From: Spirosoma pollinicola
Lineage (GTDB): Bacteria; Bacteroidota; Bacteroidia; Cytophagales; Spirosomataceae
Assembly (NCBI RefSeq): GCF_002831565.1
Contig: NZ_CP025096.1
Span: 1,426,001 to 1,490,000, forward strand
Direction of reading: 5' to 3'
Length of the DNA: 64,000 nucleotides
The position numbers and the translations under genes were made by a program. Shown here piece after piece: positions 27,701-36,288 of the stretch (positions are counted from its first letter, which is position 1; each line of letters begins with the position of its first letter). The notes beneath the pieces were generated by a model. It had not been told where the DNA came from and did not search any database. It worked only from the letters and a program-made list of their open reading frames with translations.

Positions 27701-30700
27701 AAATGATTACGGGCTTTCGAATACATCCCGGTGGGGCGCAAGCTATGTTCGGCATCAAGGCGGATTTGGCTACCTACGGCAAGGTGATTGCGGCCGGCAT
27801 TCCTATTGGCGTCATCGCCGGCGACAAAAAATTCATGGATGCGCTCGACGGTGGTTCCTGGCAGTACGGCGACGATTCGATTCCAGAAGCGGGCGTCACA
27901 TATTTCGCGGGCACTTTCGTCCGACATCCGCTGGCGCTGGCCACGGCTAAGGCGTCGCTGACGTATATGAAGGAAAAAGGGCCAGCACTGCAGCAGGGAC
28001 TCAACGCCAAGGGAGAGCGGGTAGCGAATGCCCTGAATGCCGAATTTGAACGGCTTGGGTTGCCAATGTACGTGGCGCAATTCGGTTCGGTCTGGAAAAT
28101 CAAGTACAAAGAAGAAATCCCATACAGCGAACTACTCTTTACGCTGATGCGTGAGAAGGGCGTCCACGTTTGGGACGGCTTCGCCTGTTACATCACCGAA
28201 GCGCACACCGACGCCGAACTGGACCGCGTGATCAGCCTGTTTATTGAAAGTACCCACCAGATGATGGCAGCTGGTTTCTTTAAACCCTCTTCAGCCCTCA
28301 ACCCTGGTACTGGGCCATCGGCAGATGCGGCCCGTGACGAACTGGTCATCGACTCACCGCCCATGTCCGGCGCGAAGCTGGGCCGGGACCCGGATGGGAA
28401 TCCAGGGTGGTTTATGCCCACCCCAGACTTGTCGGGACGGTTCCAGCGGGTGGATAACGGCGACGCTATTCGGAGTGAAACGTACTTAACCGTCGTCGAT
28501 TACAACCCGTTTGCCGGTCTCGAAATCAGTCACCTGGCCCCCATAACTGAACCGCAGTTAGAAATATGGATGGCCTGCCAATTAGGGGGCAATGACGCAA
28601 ACCTATCTTACAACGAATCCAATTCAATCCATTTCCGGGGACCGCTTAGTCGCTCGGCAATGGAGCGGGCGGTGCATTCCCTGTCCCAGCGGCACGAAGC
28701 GCTGCGGTCAGTTTTCAGTGCAAATGGGGAGCATATCTATTTCTTAGCCCAGCCGATTGGCGGCCTGCTTTATCAGGACTTCTCCGACGAAACCAATCCT
28801 GAACAGTTGGTCCAGGGTTACGTCGATCGGGAAATGCAGCATGTATTCGATTTAGAAAACGGCCCCCTGTTCCGGGCCAGCCTGCTCAGGCTGTCGGAAG
28901 ATGATCATTACCTTGTGCTGATGGGTCATCATATTATCACCGACGGTTGGTCGACACACGTCATTTTGCAGGATTTGGGTAAATTCTACTCTGCCTATTA
29001 CCAAGGCAGTTCGGCTGAACTGACCCCGGCCCCGTCGTACGCTCAACACGCGATCGAACAAGCTCAGTTCGTGCAGAGCGAAGCCTACGAGCCAGTTGAA
29101 AAGTTCTGGATCAGCCAGTACGCTGGTAACGTACCTATCCTTAACCTGCCGGTGGACAGGCCCCGCCCGGCAACGCGAACCTACCAGGGGCATCGAATCG
29201 ACTACGCAGTCGACCCGGAACTGGTGGCGGCCATCAAGCAGATGGGTGTTGGGGCCGGCACCAGTTTCGTAACGACGCTGATGGCGGCTTTTGAAGTATT
29301 TCTGCATCGGCTGACTGGCCAGCAGGATTTAGTGCTGGGCTTACCGGCCGCCGGGCAGTCGTTTACGGGAAAAACCCGCATGGTGGGTCACTTCGTTAAC
29401 ATGCTGCCTCTGCGGAGCCACGTAAAACCCGATGAGCGTTTTGTGGATTACCTGAAGCAACGTAAAACGGCGATGTTCGATGCATACGAACATCAGCAGA
29501 TCACCTTCGGTAGTTTGCTGAAGAAACTGAACATAACCCGTGACCCGTCGAGAGTGCCCTTAGTACCGGTGATCTTCAATATCGACATGGGTAAGGCAGT
29601 TGGCGTAAACTACGCTGGACTTACCTACCAAATCACCAGTAATCCGCGCAAGTACGAAAACTTCGAGCTGTTCCTGAACGTTACTGATGCCGAATCGGTA
29701 CTGACATTGGAGTGGTCTTATAACACGCAGCTATTCAAGGCGTCTACCATTGACCGCCTGATGCGTGAATTTGAGCAACTGCTCAGGGCATTAGTTGTCG
29801 ATCCGTCTGTCCGCATCGGCGCGGTGCGGGTCTTATACGATCCCCAACGACTGGCGGAACTGGCGCAGTGGAACCAGACCGCTGCCGATTATCCCCGCGA
29901 GGTGGCGTTGCCCCAACTGATTGCTCAAACCGCAACGCTGTATCCGGCTAAAACGGCTGTCACGTGTAATGGGCAACAACTGAGCTACCAGGCTTTGGAT
30001 GAAGGGGCGAATCAGCTTGCCCACTACCTCGTGCAGCGAGGCATCCGGGTTGGCGACTTAATTGGTGTCGCCTTGGATAGGTCGCCCGACATGCTAATGA
30101 CGTTGCTGGCTATTATGAAAGCCGGTGCGGCTTACATTCCCCTTGACCCCGCGTATCCTCAGGACCGTATCCAGTTCATGCTGGCCGATTCGGAGGCTAA
30201 ATTGCTTATCACGTCCGAAAAGCACAGCAGCCGGTTAGCCAGCGCAACGGCGCAGGTATTGCTTGAGAATGGGCTGGCCGAGTCGGCTCAGTGTCCGAAA
30301 ACAAAACCCGACGTTTCGGTTTCGGGTGATGATCTGGCTTACGTACTTTACACGTCCGGTTCGACCGGTAAACCCAAGGGTGTATTGATTACGCACCGCA
30401 ACATTGTCAATCTGTTATGGAGCATGTGTGCCGAGCCCGGCATTGGCCCGGACGACGTACTGCTGGCTGTCACCACGATTTCATTTGATATTGCGGGCTT
30501 AGAACTATTTCTGCCCCTAATTGCGGGGGCTACCGTGGCGTTGGCCGATGCTGAAACGGCCAAGGATGGGCGGGCTTTGGTCGAAATCATCCGGGAGCAG
30601 CCCATTACGTTGATGCAGGCAACGCCGGCCACCTATAAAATGATGCTGGACGCGGACTGGCAGCCGCCGGCCACCCCCGGTGGGTCGGCGTTAAACATTC

Positions 30701-33669
30701 TGTGCTGCGGAGAACCGATGTCGAAGGATTTGGCCCAAAAGCTGATTCCTCGCTGTCGCACCCTCTGGAACATGTACGGCCCAACGGAAACGACCATCTA
30801 CTCAACGGGTAAACAGATTTTAGCCAGTGATCCAATTATCACCATTGGCCGTCCAATCCACAATACTCAGGTTTACGTGCTGGACCCCTCGCTCAGGCCG
30901 GTTGCCGAAGGTATCGAAGGCGAAATTTACCTCGCCGGTGACGGCGTTGCTCAAGGCTACCTTAACCGGCCGGAGTTGACCGTCCAGCGGTTTATCAAAA
31001 ACCCGTTCGGCGAGTCAGGAACGGGAAAAATGTATCGCACAGGCGATCTGGGTAAGTTCTTGGCAAATGGCGAGATCCTGTGCTTAGGCCGGATTGACAA
31101 CCAGGTTAAGCTGCGGGGCTACCGGATTGAACTCGGCGAAATCGAGAATACACTGAATACATTCAATGGCGTGAAGGAAGCGGTGGTCGTGGCGCGGGAA
31201 GACCATCCGGGCGACCAGCAATTAGTAGCGTACGTTGTGCCAGAGTCGATCGTGCATAGCGACGAAGTGCCTAGTTGGCACGACCAGTGGGATCGAATTT
31301 ATCGCACGGGTGAAGGGATAACAGCGCAGGTTAGCGGCCGGGACACCTTCAACGTTGAAGTTAAGGAATGGGAAGGGCAGGCGCTGAAACGCATTCGGGC
31401 ACTGAATCCAAAACGTATTATGGAAGTAGGTTGCGGAGTTGGGCCACTGCTTTTTGCACTGGCTCCCGACGTCGACCAGTACATTGGTACCGACTATGCT
31501 GAGTCGGCCATTAATACCGTCCGGCAGAAAATGGCCGTTCAGCCAGAACGCTGGCAGCATGTGACCGTTGCTACAGCTCCGGCGAGTGATTTTTCCTTGG
31601 TGAAGGAACCGTTAGACATGGTTCTGATGCACAGTGTGGCCCAGTACTTTCCGGATGTGGATTACCTGTTGCGGGTCATTGAGGAAGCCACTACTGTAGT
31701 GGCCAAAGGCGGCTGTATTTTCATCGGCGACATGCAGACGAAAAGCACCCTGAAAATGCTTCACATAGCGGATCAGATTACGCGATCAGCACCGGACACG
31801 ACCCTTCGAAAATTCAAGCAGGTGATCGACCGGCGGATTTTCCTCGAGGACGAGATGATGGCCGATACGGCCTTCTTTTACCGGCTTCCTGAACTGATAC
31901 CAGCGATTAAAGGTGTCGACGTTCAACTCCGTGAAGGGAAATATAGTAACGAAGCGACCAAATACCACTACGATGTTTGGCTTTACATTGGCGAATCGCC
32001 CCAGATTGTCAATGTGGACCGGCCCATTCTGTGGACCCAGGATTATGAAATAAGTGTTCTAGAGCGGGAACTACGGGCAAATCTTCACCAAGTGACGGAA
32101 TTGAAAGGAGTGGCTAACCAGCGTACTGCGTTGGACTACGCCCAGTTTCAGGCGGTAGAGACTCTAAATGAGAACTTGTCGCTGACCGATATGAAGCAAC
32201 AAATCCAGGTCGTTGCCGAAGGCATTGATCCGGACGTTTTCCGAAAAGTGGGCGAAACGCTCGGCTTCAAAACGTACGTGCGGTGGGCTAACGACGGAGC
32301 CGACCAGCTCTTCGACGTCGTTTTTATTCCCAGCCATCTTAAAAACGTTATTCCCGCCCCGCCCTCATTCTCCAAACTAGACTGTGGATCCGCAACGGAT
32401 TACGTCAGGAATCCATTCAAAGCTGATCAGGTTACTTCTCCAGAGCAAATTAAAGAGTGGAAACGACAAGCAAAGACATTTTTGCCAGACTACATGGTGC
32501 CCGCTCAGTTCGTTGTCCTGGCGAAACTGCCCCTAACGCCGAATGGTAAAATCGATCGGAAGGCACTGCCCGCTCCTGATTTAGGAAAATCGGTACGAGA
32601 AGACGAGTACGTTGGCCCCCGTAACGACTCGGAAAAGCTGGTAATGGCGGTTTGGACCGACCTTTTAAAATTAGAGAAAATAAGCGTATTCGATAACTTC
32701 TTTGAATTGGGTGGGCACTCGCTGATTGCCCTTCATATCATGGTCCGTTTAGAGAAGGAAACTGGTAAACGATTACCATTAGCGGCTTTGCTTGAACACC
32801 CGACCATAGAGAAGTTAGCTTTGCTACTTCAAGTGAATGCGGATTCTGTGAATTGGGACTCACTCGTTCCAATACGGCCTAAAGGCAATAAAATTCCTCT
32901 TTATATAGTACATGGGGCGGGTTTGAATGTATTATTATTCAATGCATTAACGGTTCATCTAGATCCTGAACAGCCTATTTTTGGTTTGCAAGCAAAAGGG
33001 TTAAACGGTTTGGATGAACCATTAACCAGCATTGATGATATTGCCGCCCATTACATAGACGCTATTACAAGACAAAATCCCAATGGACCTTATGCCCTGG
33101 CAGGTTACTCATCTGGCGGAATAATAGCGTATGAGATGAGTAGACAACTGCTCGAAAGGGGCAAAGAAGTAAAGTTGCTGGCTCTATTTGATACACATGT
33201 CGATCAGTCTAATTATTTTGATCCCTGGCTGTTTAAGCAATGGAATAATTTGGTGTATGGAATAAAAAAATATTTATACACTTTTGTTTTGTTGAAGAAA
33301 GATTTCCGAGGAACAATTAGTTACAAAAAAGAGTCAGTAAAGCGAAGAGTAACTAGTTTTCAAAATAAGCTAAAGCACAGAGAGGACTATTTTAAAGTGC
33401 TTTACGGCAATAATTATAGAGTTTATCAAGCTAATCATGTAGCCGCCCGTATGTACCGTTTCTCTCCCCAAGAGATAACTATTGACTTATTCCGAGCCAA
33501 ACAGCGGATGTATTACTGGAAAGACTTCGAGTTTCTTGGTTGGAAACCCTTAGCCTTGAAAGGAATTAACATTCATGAAGTACCGGGCGACCATGCTAAT
33601 TTATTTAGTCCGCCGAACGACAAGGAAATTGCACGTGTTCTCCAGAAAGTTTTGAATGAACGCCTGTGA
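21781..33669 (+). CDS. hybrid NRPS-PKS megasynthase (A-T-KS-AT-ACP-AMT-C-A/MT-T-TE)
   Basis: A single 3962-residue assembly line. Loading: A1 (~10-500; YTSGSTGLPKG near 165) and T1 (Ser549 in FELGGNSLL), with no C domain before it. PKS module: KS (~606-1035; Cys778 in QSACSTS, EAHGTAT, NMGHL), AT (~1134-1440; Ser1229 in GHSIGE; HAFH at 1325-1328 points to malonyl-CoA), ACP (Ser1557 in GLDSLS), no KR/DH/ER. A PLP class-III aminotransferase (~1740-2165; DEMITGFR, Lys2001) would convert the beta-keto group to a beta-amine, as in mycosubtilin and microcystin synthases. Then C (~2245-2690; HHIITDG at 2383-2389), A2 (~2710-3600) holding a SAM methyltransferase insert (~3160-3540; EVGCGVGP), T2 (Ser3647) and TE (Ser3777 in GYSSGG; PGDHANLF). 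A2 pocket residues read D-I-L-Q-L-C-M-I-Y, nearest the Gly code; A1 reads D-A-E-Q-C-G-K-V-N, not assigned. The product is unknown. Confidence 0.95.
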   Translation: MVTTFHTENKTVVDLIAEQVRNTPDNVAVVFEDQQLTYRELDAKSNQLANYLKKHGVEAEVLVPICINRSLKMIIGIVGILKAGGAYVPIDPEYPKDRIEYLLSDIGANILLTDSYSAKLLTERREDFELIDIDKNWAIISQESEVFPKISLMPSNLAYVIYTSGSTGLPKGVMIEHQSVVNEISSYSKIFGFNSTDKQLVLANYTFDASVEQIFVPLISGACVVLISKDDQLDPDKLDRIIEEVGITHFQTTPSFLRGIKPRLYATLKRVCSGGETCSTDLAEQWSSYVNFFNKYGPTEATVNVSYHLYDRRKQYEGQLPIGKPLPNTQLYILDASDNPVAVGLPGELHIGGIQVARGYLNKSELTSAKFIVNPFGERGSRLYKTGDLARWLPDGNIEYLGRTDNQVKIRGYRVELGEIETILSQHLSVRQSVVVAKDDGIGGKRLVAYVVPEAEFTTVAITQYLKSKLPDHMIPSSIVQLLALPLTLHGKIDRESLLNASSERPELAVPYKAPKTTTEKQICMLWTSLLQLDRVGINDNFFELGGNSLLAIKTVSSLKEVHNYRLPIASLYQSPTVEGIARFLEGRNENNLPLATQKHKTSASVHEIAVIGMAGRFPGANTIDELWDVLKDGKETIRFFSDQELDSSISQPVKDDANYVKARGVIDKADEFDAFFFGINPKMAELMDPQQRIFLEVAWEALEDAGYTSEKYNGSVGVFAGCRFNSYYQNNVASHPELIEKVGLLPVMTYNDKDYISSRTAYTLNLKGPAVTVQSACSTSLLAIAQAVESIRAGQCTMALAGGAIITAPVNSGHLYQEGAMLNNDGHCRAFDADAKGTVFSDGAGAVLLKSRKQAEEDGDFIYAIIKGVGVSNDGGNKASFTAPSSEGQAEAIKMAIADADVSPSSISYVEAHGTATPLGDPIEIEGLKKAFGFQEKKQFCAVGSIKSNMGHLVTAAGVAGFIKTVMSLRHKQIPPSLFYKNPNPNIDFANSPFYVNTALTTWDSATIRRAGVSSFGVGGTNVHVVLEECQQESEVVTTDQPVTGRPVQLVTWSAKSIPSRDAYATRLANHLQQNSYLDVADVAFTLQTTRAHFNQRQFVLAATGDELSEKLLVSKVSLTQLKTVTELPSEVVFLFPGQGSQYLNMGRELYDNEPVYRQAIDECADLLHPYLDVDIRQIIYPEDANWGADERLKNTRFTQPALFVTEYALARLWMNWGIEPSAFCGHSIGEFVAAHLAGVFTLADALKLIAIRGQLVSELPRGSMLSVRLEADKIGALMPEPLSIAAINSHKLCVVAGHDEDIAAFATVLDEQEIPNRVLLTSHAFHSAMMNPIVSDFEQVVRKVRLNRPQKPIVSSVSGIWLTDEQAIDPTYWAKHLRLTVNFADALDFIFALNKPLLLEVGPGNAATTFAHQQAGSQQAIILTSLDKKGGQTDHESILNALGQTWLNGLEPNWKAFYADQRRVKVSLPTYAFDRSRYWVDPAPVAKLEAPSGYVHVPAHQFRLDTAVTEDSPHNDNMRKINILNRLKDILEDASGVDLEGVRPEASFLEIGLDSLSMTQVALTLKKELGIAITFRQLNEEYATLNALVDYLDQTLPAEPHQPKPIAQLTAQPIAMPTTPVPVYVSNGAAPIQSQTMLDLMGHQLQSLSQQVVVMQNQIVLMQNGGLTSAIVTAPLTPPPVLNVNKPISSGQAALNTEEEAEIKKPFGAGARIERQATELTPKQQEFLAQLTQRYTSKTAGSKAYTQEHRPYMADPRAVTGFRPLTKEIVYPIVVDRSKGSRLWDIDGNEYIDILSGFGSNMLGYQPQIIIDALVQQATNGYEIGPQHVLAGEVCKLLCEFTGFDRAALCSTGSEAVLGAMRIARTVTNRSLIVAFTGSYHGIVDEVIVRGSKKLKSFPAAPGIMPEAVQNMLILDYGTDESLRIIRERAGELAAVLVEPVQSRRPEFRPVEFMKQLRTITAESGTTLIFDEMITGFRIHPGGAQAMFGIKADLATYGKVIAAGIPIGVIAGDKKFMDALDGGSWQYGDDSIPEAGVTYFAGTFVRHPLALATAKASLTYMKEKGPALQQGLNAKGERVANALNAEFERLGLPMYVAQFGSVWKIKYKEEIPYSELLFTLMREKGVHVWDGFACYITEAHTDAELDRVISLFIESTHQMMAAGFFKPSSALNPGTGPSADAARDELVIDSPPMSGAKLGRDPDGNPGWFMPTPDLSGRFQRVDNGDAIRSETYLTVVDYNPFAGLEISHLAPITEPQLEIWMACQLGGNDANLSYNESNSIHFRGPLSRSAMERAVHSLSQRHEALRSVFSANGEHIYFLAQPIGGLLYQDFSDETNPEQLVQGYVDREMQHVFDLENGPLFRASLLRLSEDDHYLVLMGHHIITDGWSTHVILQDLGKFYSAYYQGSSAELTPAPSYAQHAIEQAQFVQSEAYEPVEKFWISQYAGNVPILNLPVDRPRPATRTYQGHRIDYAVDPELVAAIKQMGVGAGTSFVTTLMAAFEVFLHRLTGQQDLVLGLPAAGQSFTGKTRMVGHFVNMLPLRSHVKPDERFVDYLKQRKTAMFDAYEHQQITFGSLLKKLNITRDPSRVPLVPVIFNIDMGKAVGVNYAGLTYQITSNPRKYENFELFLNVTDAESVLTLEWSYNTQLFKASTIDRLMREFEQLLRALVVDPSVRIGAVRVLYDPQRLAELAQWNQTAADYPREVALPQLIAQTATLYPAKTAVTCNGQQLSYQALDEGANQLAHYLVQRGIRVGDLIGVALDRSPDMLMTLLAIMKAGAAYIPLDPAYPQDRIQFMLADSEAKLLITSEKHSSRLASATAQVLLENGLAESAQCPKTKPDVSVSGDDLAYVLYTSGSTGKPKGVLITHRNIVNLLWSMCAEPGIGPDDVLLAVTTISFDIAGLELFLPLIAGATVALADAETAKDGRALVEIIREQPITLMQATPATYKMMLDADWQPPATPGGSALNILCCGEPMSKDLAQKLIPRCRTLWNMYGPTETTIYSTGKQILASDPIITIGRPIHNTQVYVLDPSLRPVAEGIEGEIYLAGDGVAQGYLNRPELTVQRFIKNPFGESGTGKMYRTGDLGKFLANGEILCLGRIDNQVKLRGYRIELGEIENTLNTFNGVKEAVVVAREDHPGDQQLVAYVVPESIVHSDEVPSWHDQWDRIYRTGEGITAQVSGRDTFNVEVKEWEGQALKRIRALNPKRIMEVGCGVGPLLFALAPDVDQYIGTDYAESAINTVRQKMAVQPERWQHVTVATAPASDFSLVKEPLDMVLMHSVAQYFPDVDYLLRVIEEATTVVAKGGCIFIGDMQTKSTLKMLHIADQITRSAPDTTLRKFKQVIDRRIFLEDEMMADTAFFYRLPELIPAIKGVDVQLREGKYSNEATKYHYDVWLYIGESPQIVNVDRPILWTQDYEISVLERELRANLHQVTELKGVANQRTALDYAQFQAVETLNENLSLTDMKQQIQVVAEGIDPDVFRKVGETLGFKTYVRWANDGADQLFDVVFIPSHLKNVIPAPPSFSKLDCGSATDYVRNPFKADQVTSPEQIKEWKRQAKTFLPDYMVPAQFVVLAKLPLTPNGKIDRKALPAPDLGKSVREDEYVGPRNDSEKLVMAVWTDLLKLEKISVFDNFFELGGHSLIALHIMVRLEKETGKRLPLAALLEHPTIEKLALLLQVNADSVNWDSLVPIRPKGNKIPLYIVHGAGLNVLLFNALTVHLDPEQPIFGLQAKGLNGLDEPLTSIDDIAAHYIDAITRQNPNGPYALAGYSSGGIIAYEMSRQLLERGKEVKLLALFDTHVDQSNYFDPWLFKQWNNLVYGIKKYLYTFVLLKKDFRGTISYKKESVKRRVTSFQNKLKHREDYFKVLYGNNYRVYQANHVAARMYRFSPQEITIDLFRAKQRMYYWKDFEFLGWKPLALKGINIHEVPGDHANLFSPPNDKEIARVLQKVLNERL

Positions 33670-34068
33670 GTATTGTAGGACCAGGCTCAAGATCAATTGC
33701 TGATTTAGATGGCAAGCCTAAATTTGACCTTATGAACAACAAAGATAAATGCATATCAACTGCTTAAGGTCTTCCAGAATCTGGAAAATCCTCAAAAAGA
33801 AAAACATCGGCTATCATTACCAAATAACAAGGATTGTATGCTGATCAGGTTAATAATTGTAAGCAGCAGTTCGCTCCTAGAAGCCCAATACCTCTGAACC
33901 AAAATCTGAGGTAATAAAATAGGCTACAATTTATTATGTATAACATGCTAGGAAATTATGTTTGGCATTAATTGTCAATCTGTTGTAGCCTGACTTGAAC
34001 GTTGGCCAAATATGGCCAACTTACCGAAGATGATATGGTGTATTAATAATCCTTGACAACACGCCGGT
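33670..34068. other. intergenic region after the NRPS-PKS gene
   Basis: No gene is seen. The DNA is AT-rich. A 20-bp perfect palindrome (GTTGGCCA / TGGCCAAC around AATA) lies at 34001-34020, just before the transposase fragments. No clear intrinsic terminator was found directly after the stop codon. Confidence 0.4.
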
Positions 34069-34078
34069 AGAAATTCGT

Positions 34079-34276
34079 CTACGCAATAGTCCTTTCTACT
34101 ACCCACTGTTTGTCTACAGGGACAACACCCCGAGCTGTTTCGGGACGTGAAGCCCGCTCAAAATCGATGCTCCACTCGGCTAGGGTCTGGGCAAAAAAAC
34201 TATTGTAAGCTTGATCGCCATACACTTTATCTAATTTTAAAACGGAATAGCTATTGAGTGAACTGAGCGTCTGCAT
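34079..34276 (-). pseudogene. IS5-family transposase fragment
   Basis: Sixty-five residues match the C-terminal catalytic part of an IS5-type transposase: KVYGDQAYNSFF, SIDFERASRP and VPVDKQWVVERTIA, which in intact proteins continues as a WLNR-type segment. The frame stops just after VVERTIA and the N-terminal two-thirds are missing, so it is a dead fragment. Confidence 0.72.
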
Positions 34277-34285
34277 GTTTAATGT

Positions 34286-34507
34286 ACGTCGTCAACCAAA
34301 AGTGAACAGATGCGGACCGTCAAACGCAGCGGTGATCTGCTCTCTGATCAGGGGGTCCCGGGCCTTGTGGGTATAAGTTTGACTGCGGCCGGGGCGCCGG
34401 GGCGATTCGGCCGTAGTCAAAGCATTGGTAGCGTTGGGTACCAGCACGGGTAGTGCCATACCGTTTGACGTGTTGAGTTTGCCCACAATGTTTGCAAGAA
34501 ACCGCTT
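34286..34507 (-). pseudogene. IS1-family transposase N-terminal remnant (frameshifted)
   Basis: One frame gives CKHCGQTQHVKRYGTTRAG and then TQRYQC, the zinc-finger start of an IS1-type InsA protein. Another frame then gives QTYTHKARDPLIREQITAA, the following segment. The two are joined by at least one frameshift, and the catalytic domain is absent. It lies directly beside the IS5-like fragment. Confidence 0.65.
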
Positions 34508-34517
34508 CGAAGACTAT

Positions 34518-34721
34518 TCACAAAGCTGCGTCATTCAACGCAGTTAGGCCACTACCCAGATTTGGAATGTCACAACTCTTTAAACGTTCACTCAATTCTT
34601 GATAAGTAAAAAGTGCATTTTCCGTGTTGCGACTTAATCGAGCAATCTTAGCTATCACTAATTTGGCCTGTTCTTTCCTATGCATCAATATGCTCGTGCC
34701 GTTCAGCGGTCGTCTCACCAC
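34518..34721 (-). pseudogene. serine recombinase N-terminal fragment
   Basis: The 67-residue frame contains KLVIAKIARLSRNTE, the AK(L)DRLSRN stretch of resolvase-type catalytic domains. The catalytic serine region and the DNA-binding part are missing. It is probably a remnant of a mobile element, but it is short and the match rests on one motif. Confidence 0.55.
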
Positions 34722-34976
34722 TGCGGATGTCTTTTAATTCCGTCAGATCCGGTTTGTCTCTATAAAAGTTGTTAATTTAGGCACGCTGAGCCTCTAAGCC
34801 TAACCCTGATTCGCTCTGCTTTTTTGCTAAAACTTGAAAATAAAGTATATAATATTTTTGATTTGGTGTTTTACTGGCGAAGATTGCTAAAGTTGATTTG
34901 TTAGTCATAGCTAACATGCTTGATAGAAAATTACTCGCTTACCGTCCCTATTAATGACGTTATCTCGATGATCATA

Positions 34977-35339
34977 TCAATCGATAAGAGTTAATACAAA
35001 CCGGTTCGCCCGAATCATGTATAAATCTAATGAATCATCACTAGCGCCATTGATTGCAATATGCACTCGAAGCCATCTGGCCCGGTCACCAATGGCTTCT
35101 GCCTGCGTCTCAAATTTTAGTTCTGATTTAACCCATCTTGAAGAATATGCCAATGCTTTAGCCTGGTTAATGATAGCCCTGAAAATAAGACTCGTCCGAT
35201 TCAGATCATCGGTCTCAAGATCAAGGCCAGTAATGGCTTCAAGGTAATCAGCATAGTTTAATCCACCGGAGGGTAATTCAACTTTTGCCCATTCATAAGC
35301 CAATCCTCGAATAAAGGCTTCGGTCTCTTCCGAGTCCAT
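34977..35339 (-). CDS. hypothetical protein, 120 residues
   Basis: The frame starts at an ATG (MDSEETEAFIRGLAYEWAKV) and has a normal composition with mixed helices and strands (DRARWLRVHIAING, ANRFVLTLID). No domain is recognised and there is no signal peptide, so it is presumably cytoplasmic. It stands alone between the transposase remnants and a non-coding stretch; such orphan small genes are common in recently rearranged regions. Confidence 0.55.
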   Translation of the reverse strand: MDSEETEAFIRGLAYEWAKVELPSGGLNYADYLEAITGLDLETDDLNRTSLIFRAIINQAKALAYSSRWVKSELKFETQAEAIGDRARWLRVHIAINGASDDSLDLYMIRANRFVLTLID

Positions 35340-35890
35340 ACAGCTAGGTTTATTTTACAATCGAAATATAAGCAGTAAGATAAAAGTAATAAAGCCATAA
35401 TGAGCGCTTCATGGATTTATTATGCATTTTCTATCATATATAAACCCGCTGACAGGTTGGCAGAAACACTGGATTCTTCACCCGGTGTACCCAATCAGCA
35501 GCCAAGTATTGAAAGTTGAGGTACTGGTATCCTTCGGACCGGACAAAAAGGCTGGCCCGCTTTGGTAGTTGCAACCTAATGTGCCGACCTTGGGCGTTCC
35601 GTCGGCGGTTGTACCCGATTCGGTTAACTACCTGCTTCACCCAATGCAGGCTTCATTTGGGCATTTATTCTTCACGCCACTTATCCACAGGTGGCTCAGT
35701 TTACGCCGGTATACCTGGCTCAATATCATCGGCCTACATAGTATCGTATCCGACCAATTGAAGGCCGAACAAGTATAGATATCTAATCAAATGGCCACTA
35801 CCTCAAAAATACGGCCTTGGTTTTGTGGGAATGATTACGTTTGAACACGGCTTTGCCACGGGTAGATCTCAACTAGAAACGTTTATTGCC
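35340..35890. other. intergenic region, no confident gene
   Basis: Short frames exist on both strands (minus 35434-35640, plus 35569-35778) that overlap each other. Neither shows a domain. The region is treated as non-coding or degraded. Confidence 0.35.
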
Positions 35891-36288
35891 ATGCCTACTT
35901 GCGCACTAATTAGCGGTCTTACTCTTTCGGCTCAAGCCCAACAAACTACCCTAGATTCGAACTCAGTCCCTGTTCGTAAAATCTTTACTGTCGTTCAGAG
36001 CCAACTCAATTTCCGGGTGGTATGAACCCGTTTGGAACGTATTTACGGCAGAACATGAAGTATCCCCAGGCTGCTCGCCAAGCCCAGAAAGAAGGGAAAG
36101 TGTTTGTTAACTTTATTGTCAATGAGCGGGGCGGCATTGAAGAGGCTCGTGTCTTGAAAAGCTTAGATTCAGAATTAGATGCGGAAGCCGTTCGACTTGT
36201 TCAACGTATGCCTGCTTGGACACCGGGTAAAGTGAATGGCTCAGTCGTTGCCTGTCGATACAATCTGCCGATTCCGTTTGACTTGTAA
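35891..36288 (+). pseudogene. TonB-family C-terminal-domain protein, frameshifted
   Basis: An ATG at 35891 gives a signal-peptide-like start (MPTCALISGLTLSAQAQQ) and VPVRKIFTVVQSQ. At about 35998-36010 the frame shifts; the next frame reads EPTQFPGGMNPFGTYLRQNM and continues through the TonB C-terminal domain (VFVNFIVNERGGIEEARVL, MPAWTPGKVNGSVVACRYN). Intact relatives read straight through a VVE-QxPxFPGG junction. The downstream part also starts with an ATG at 36022 and could still be made as an 88-residue piece without signal. TonB-domain proteins normally contact outer-membrane receptors. Confidence 0.7.
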
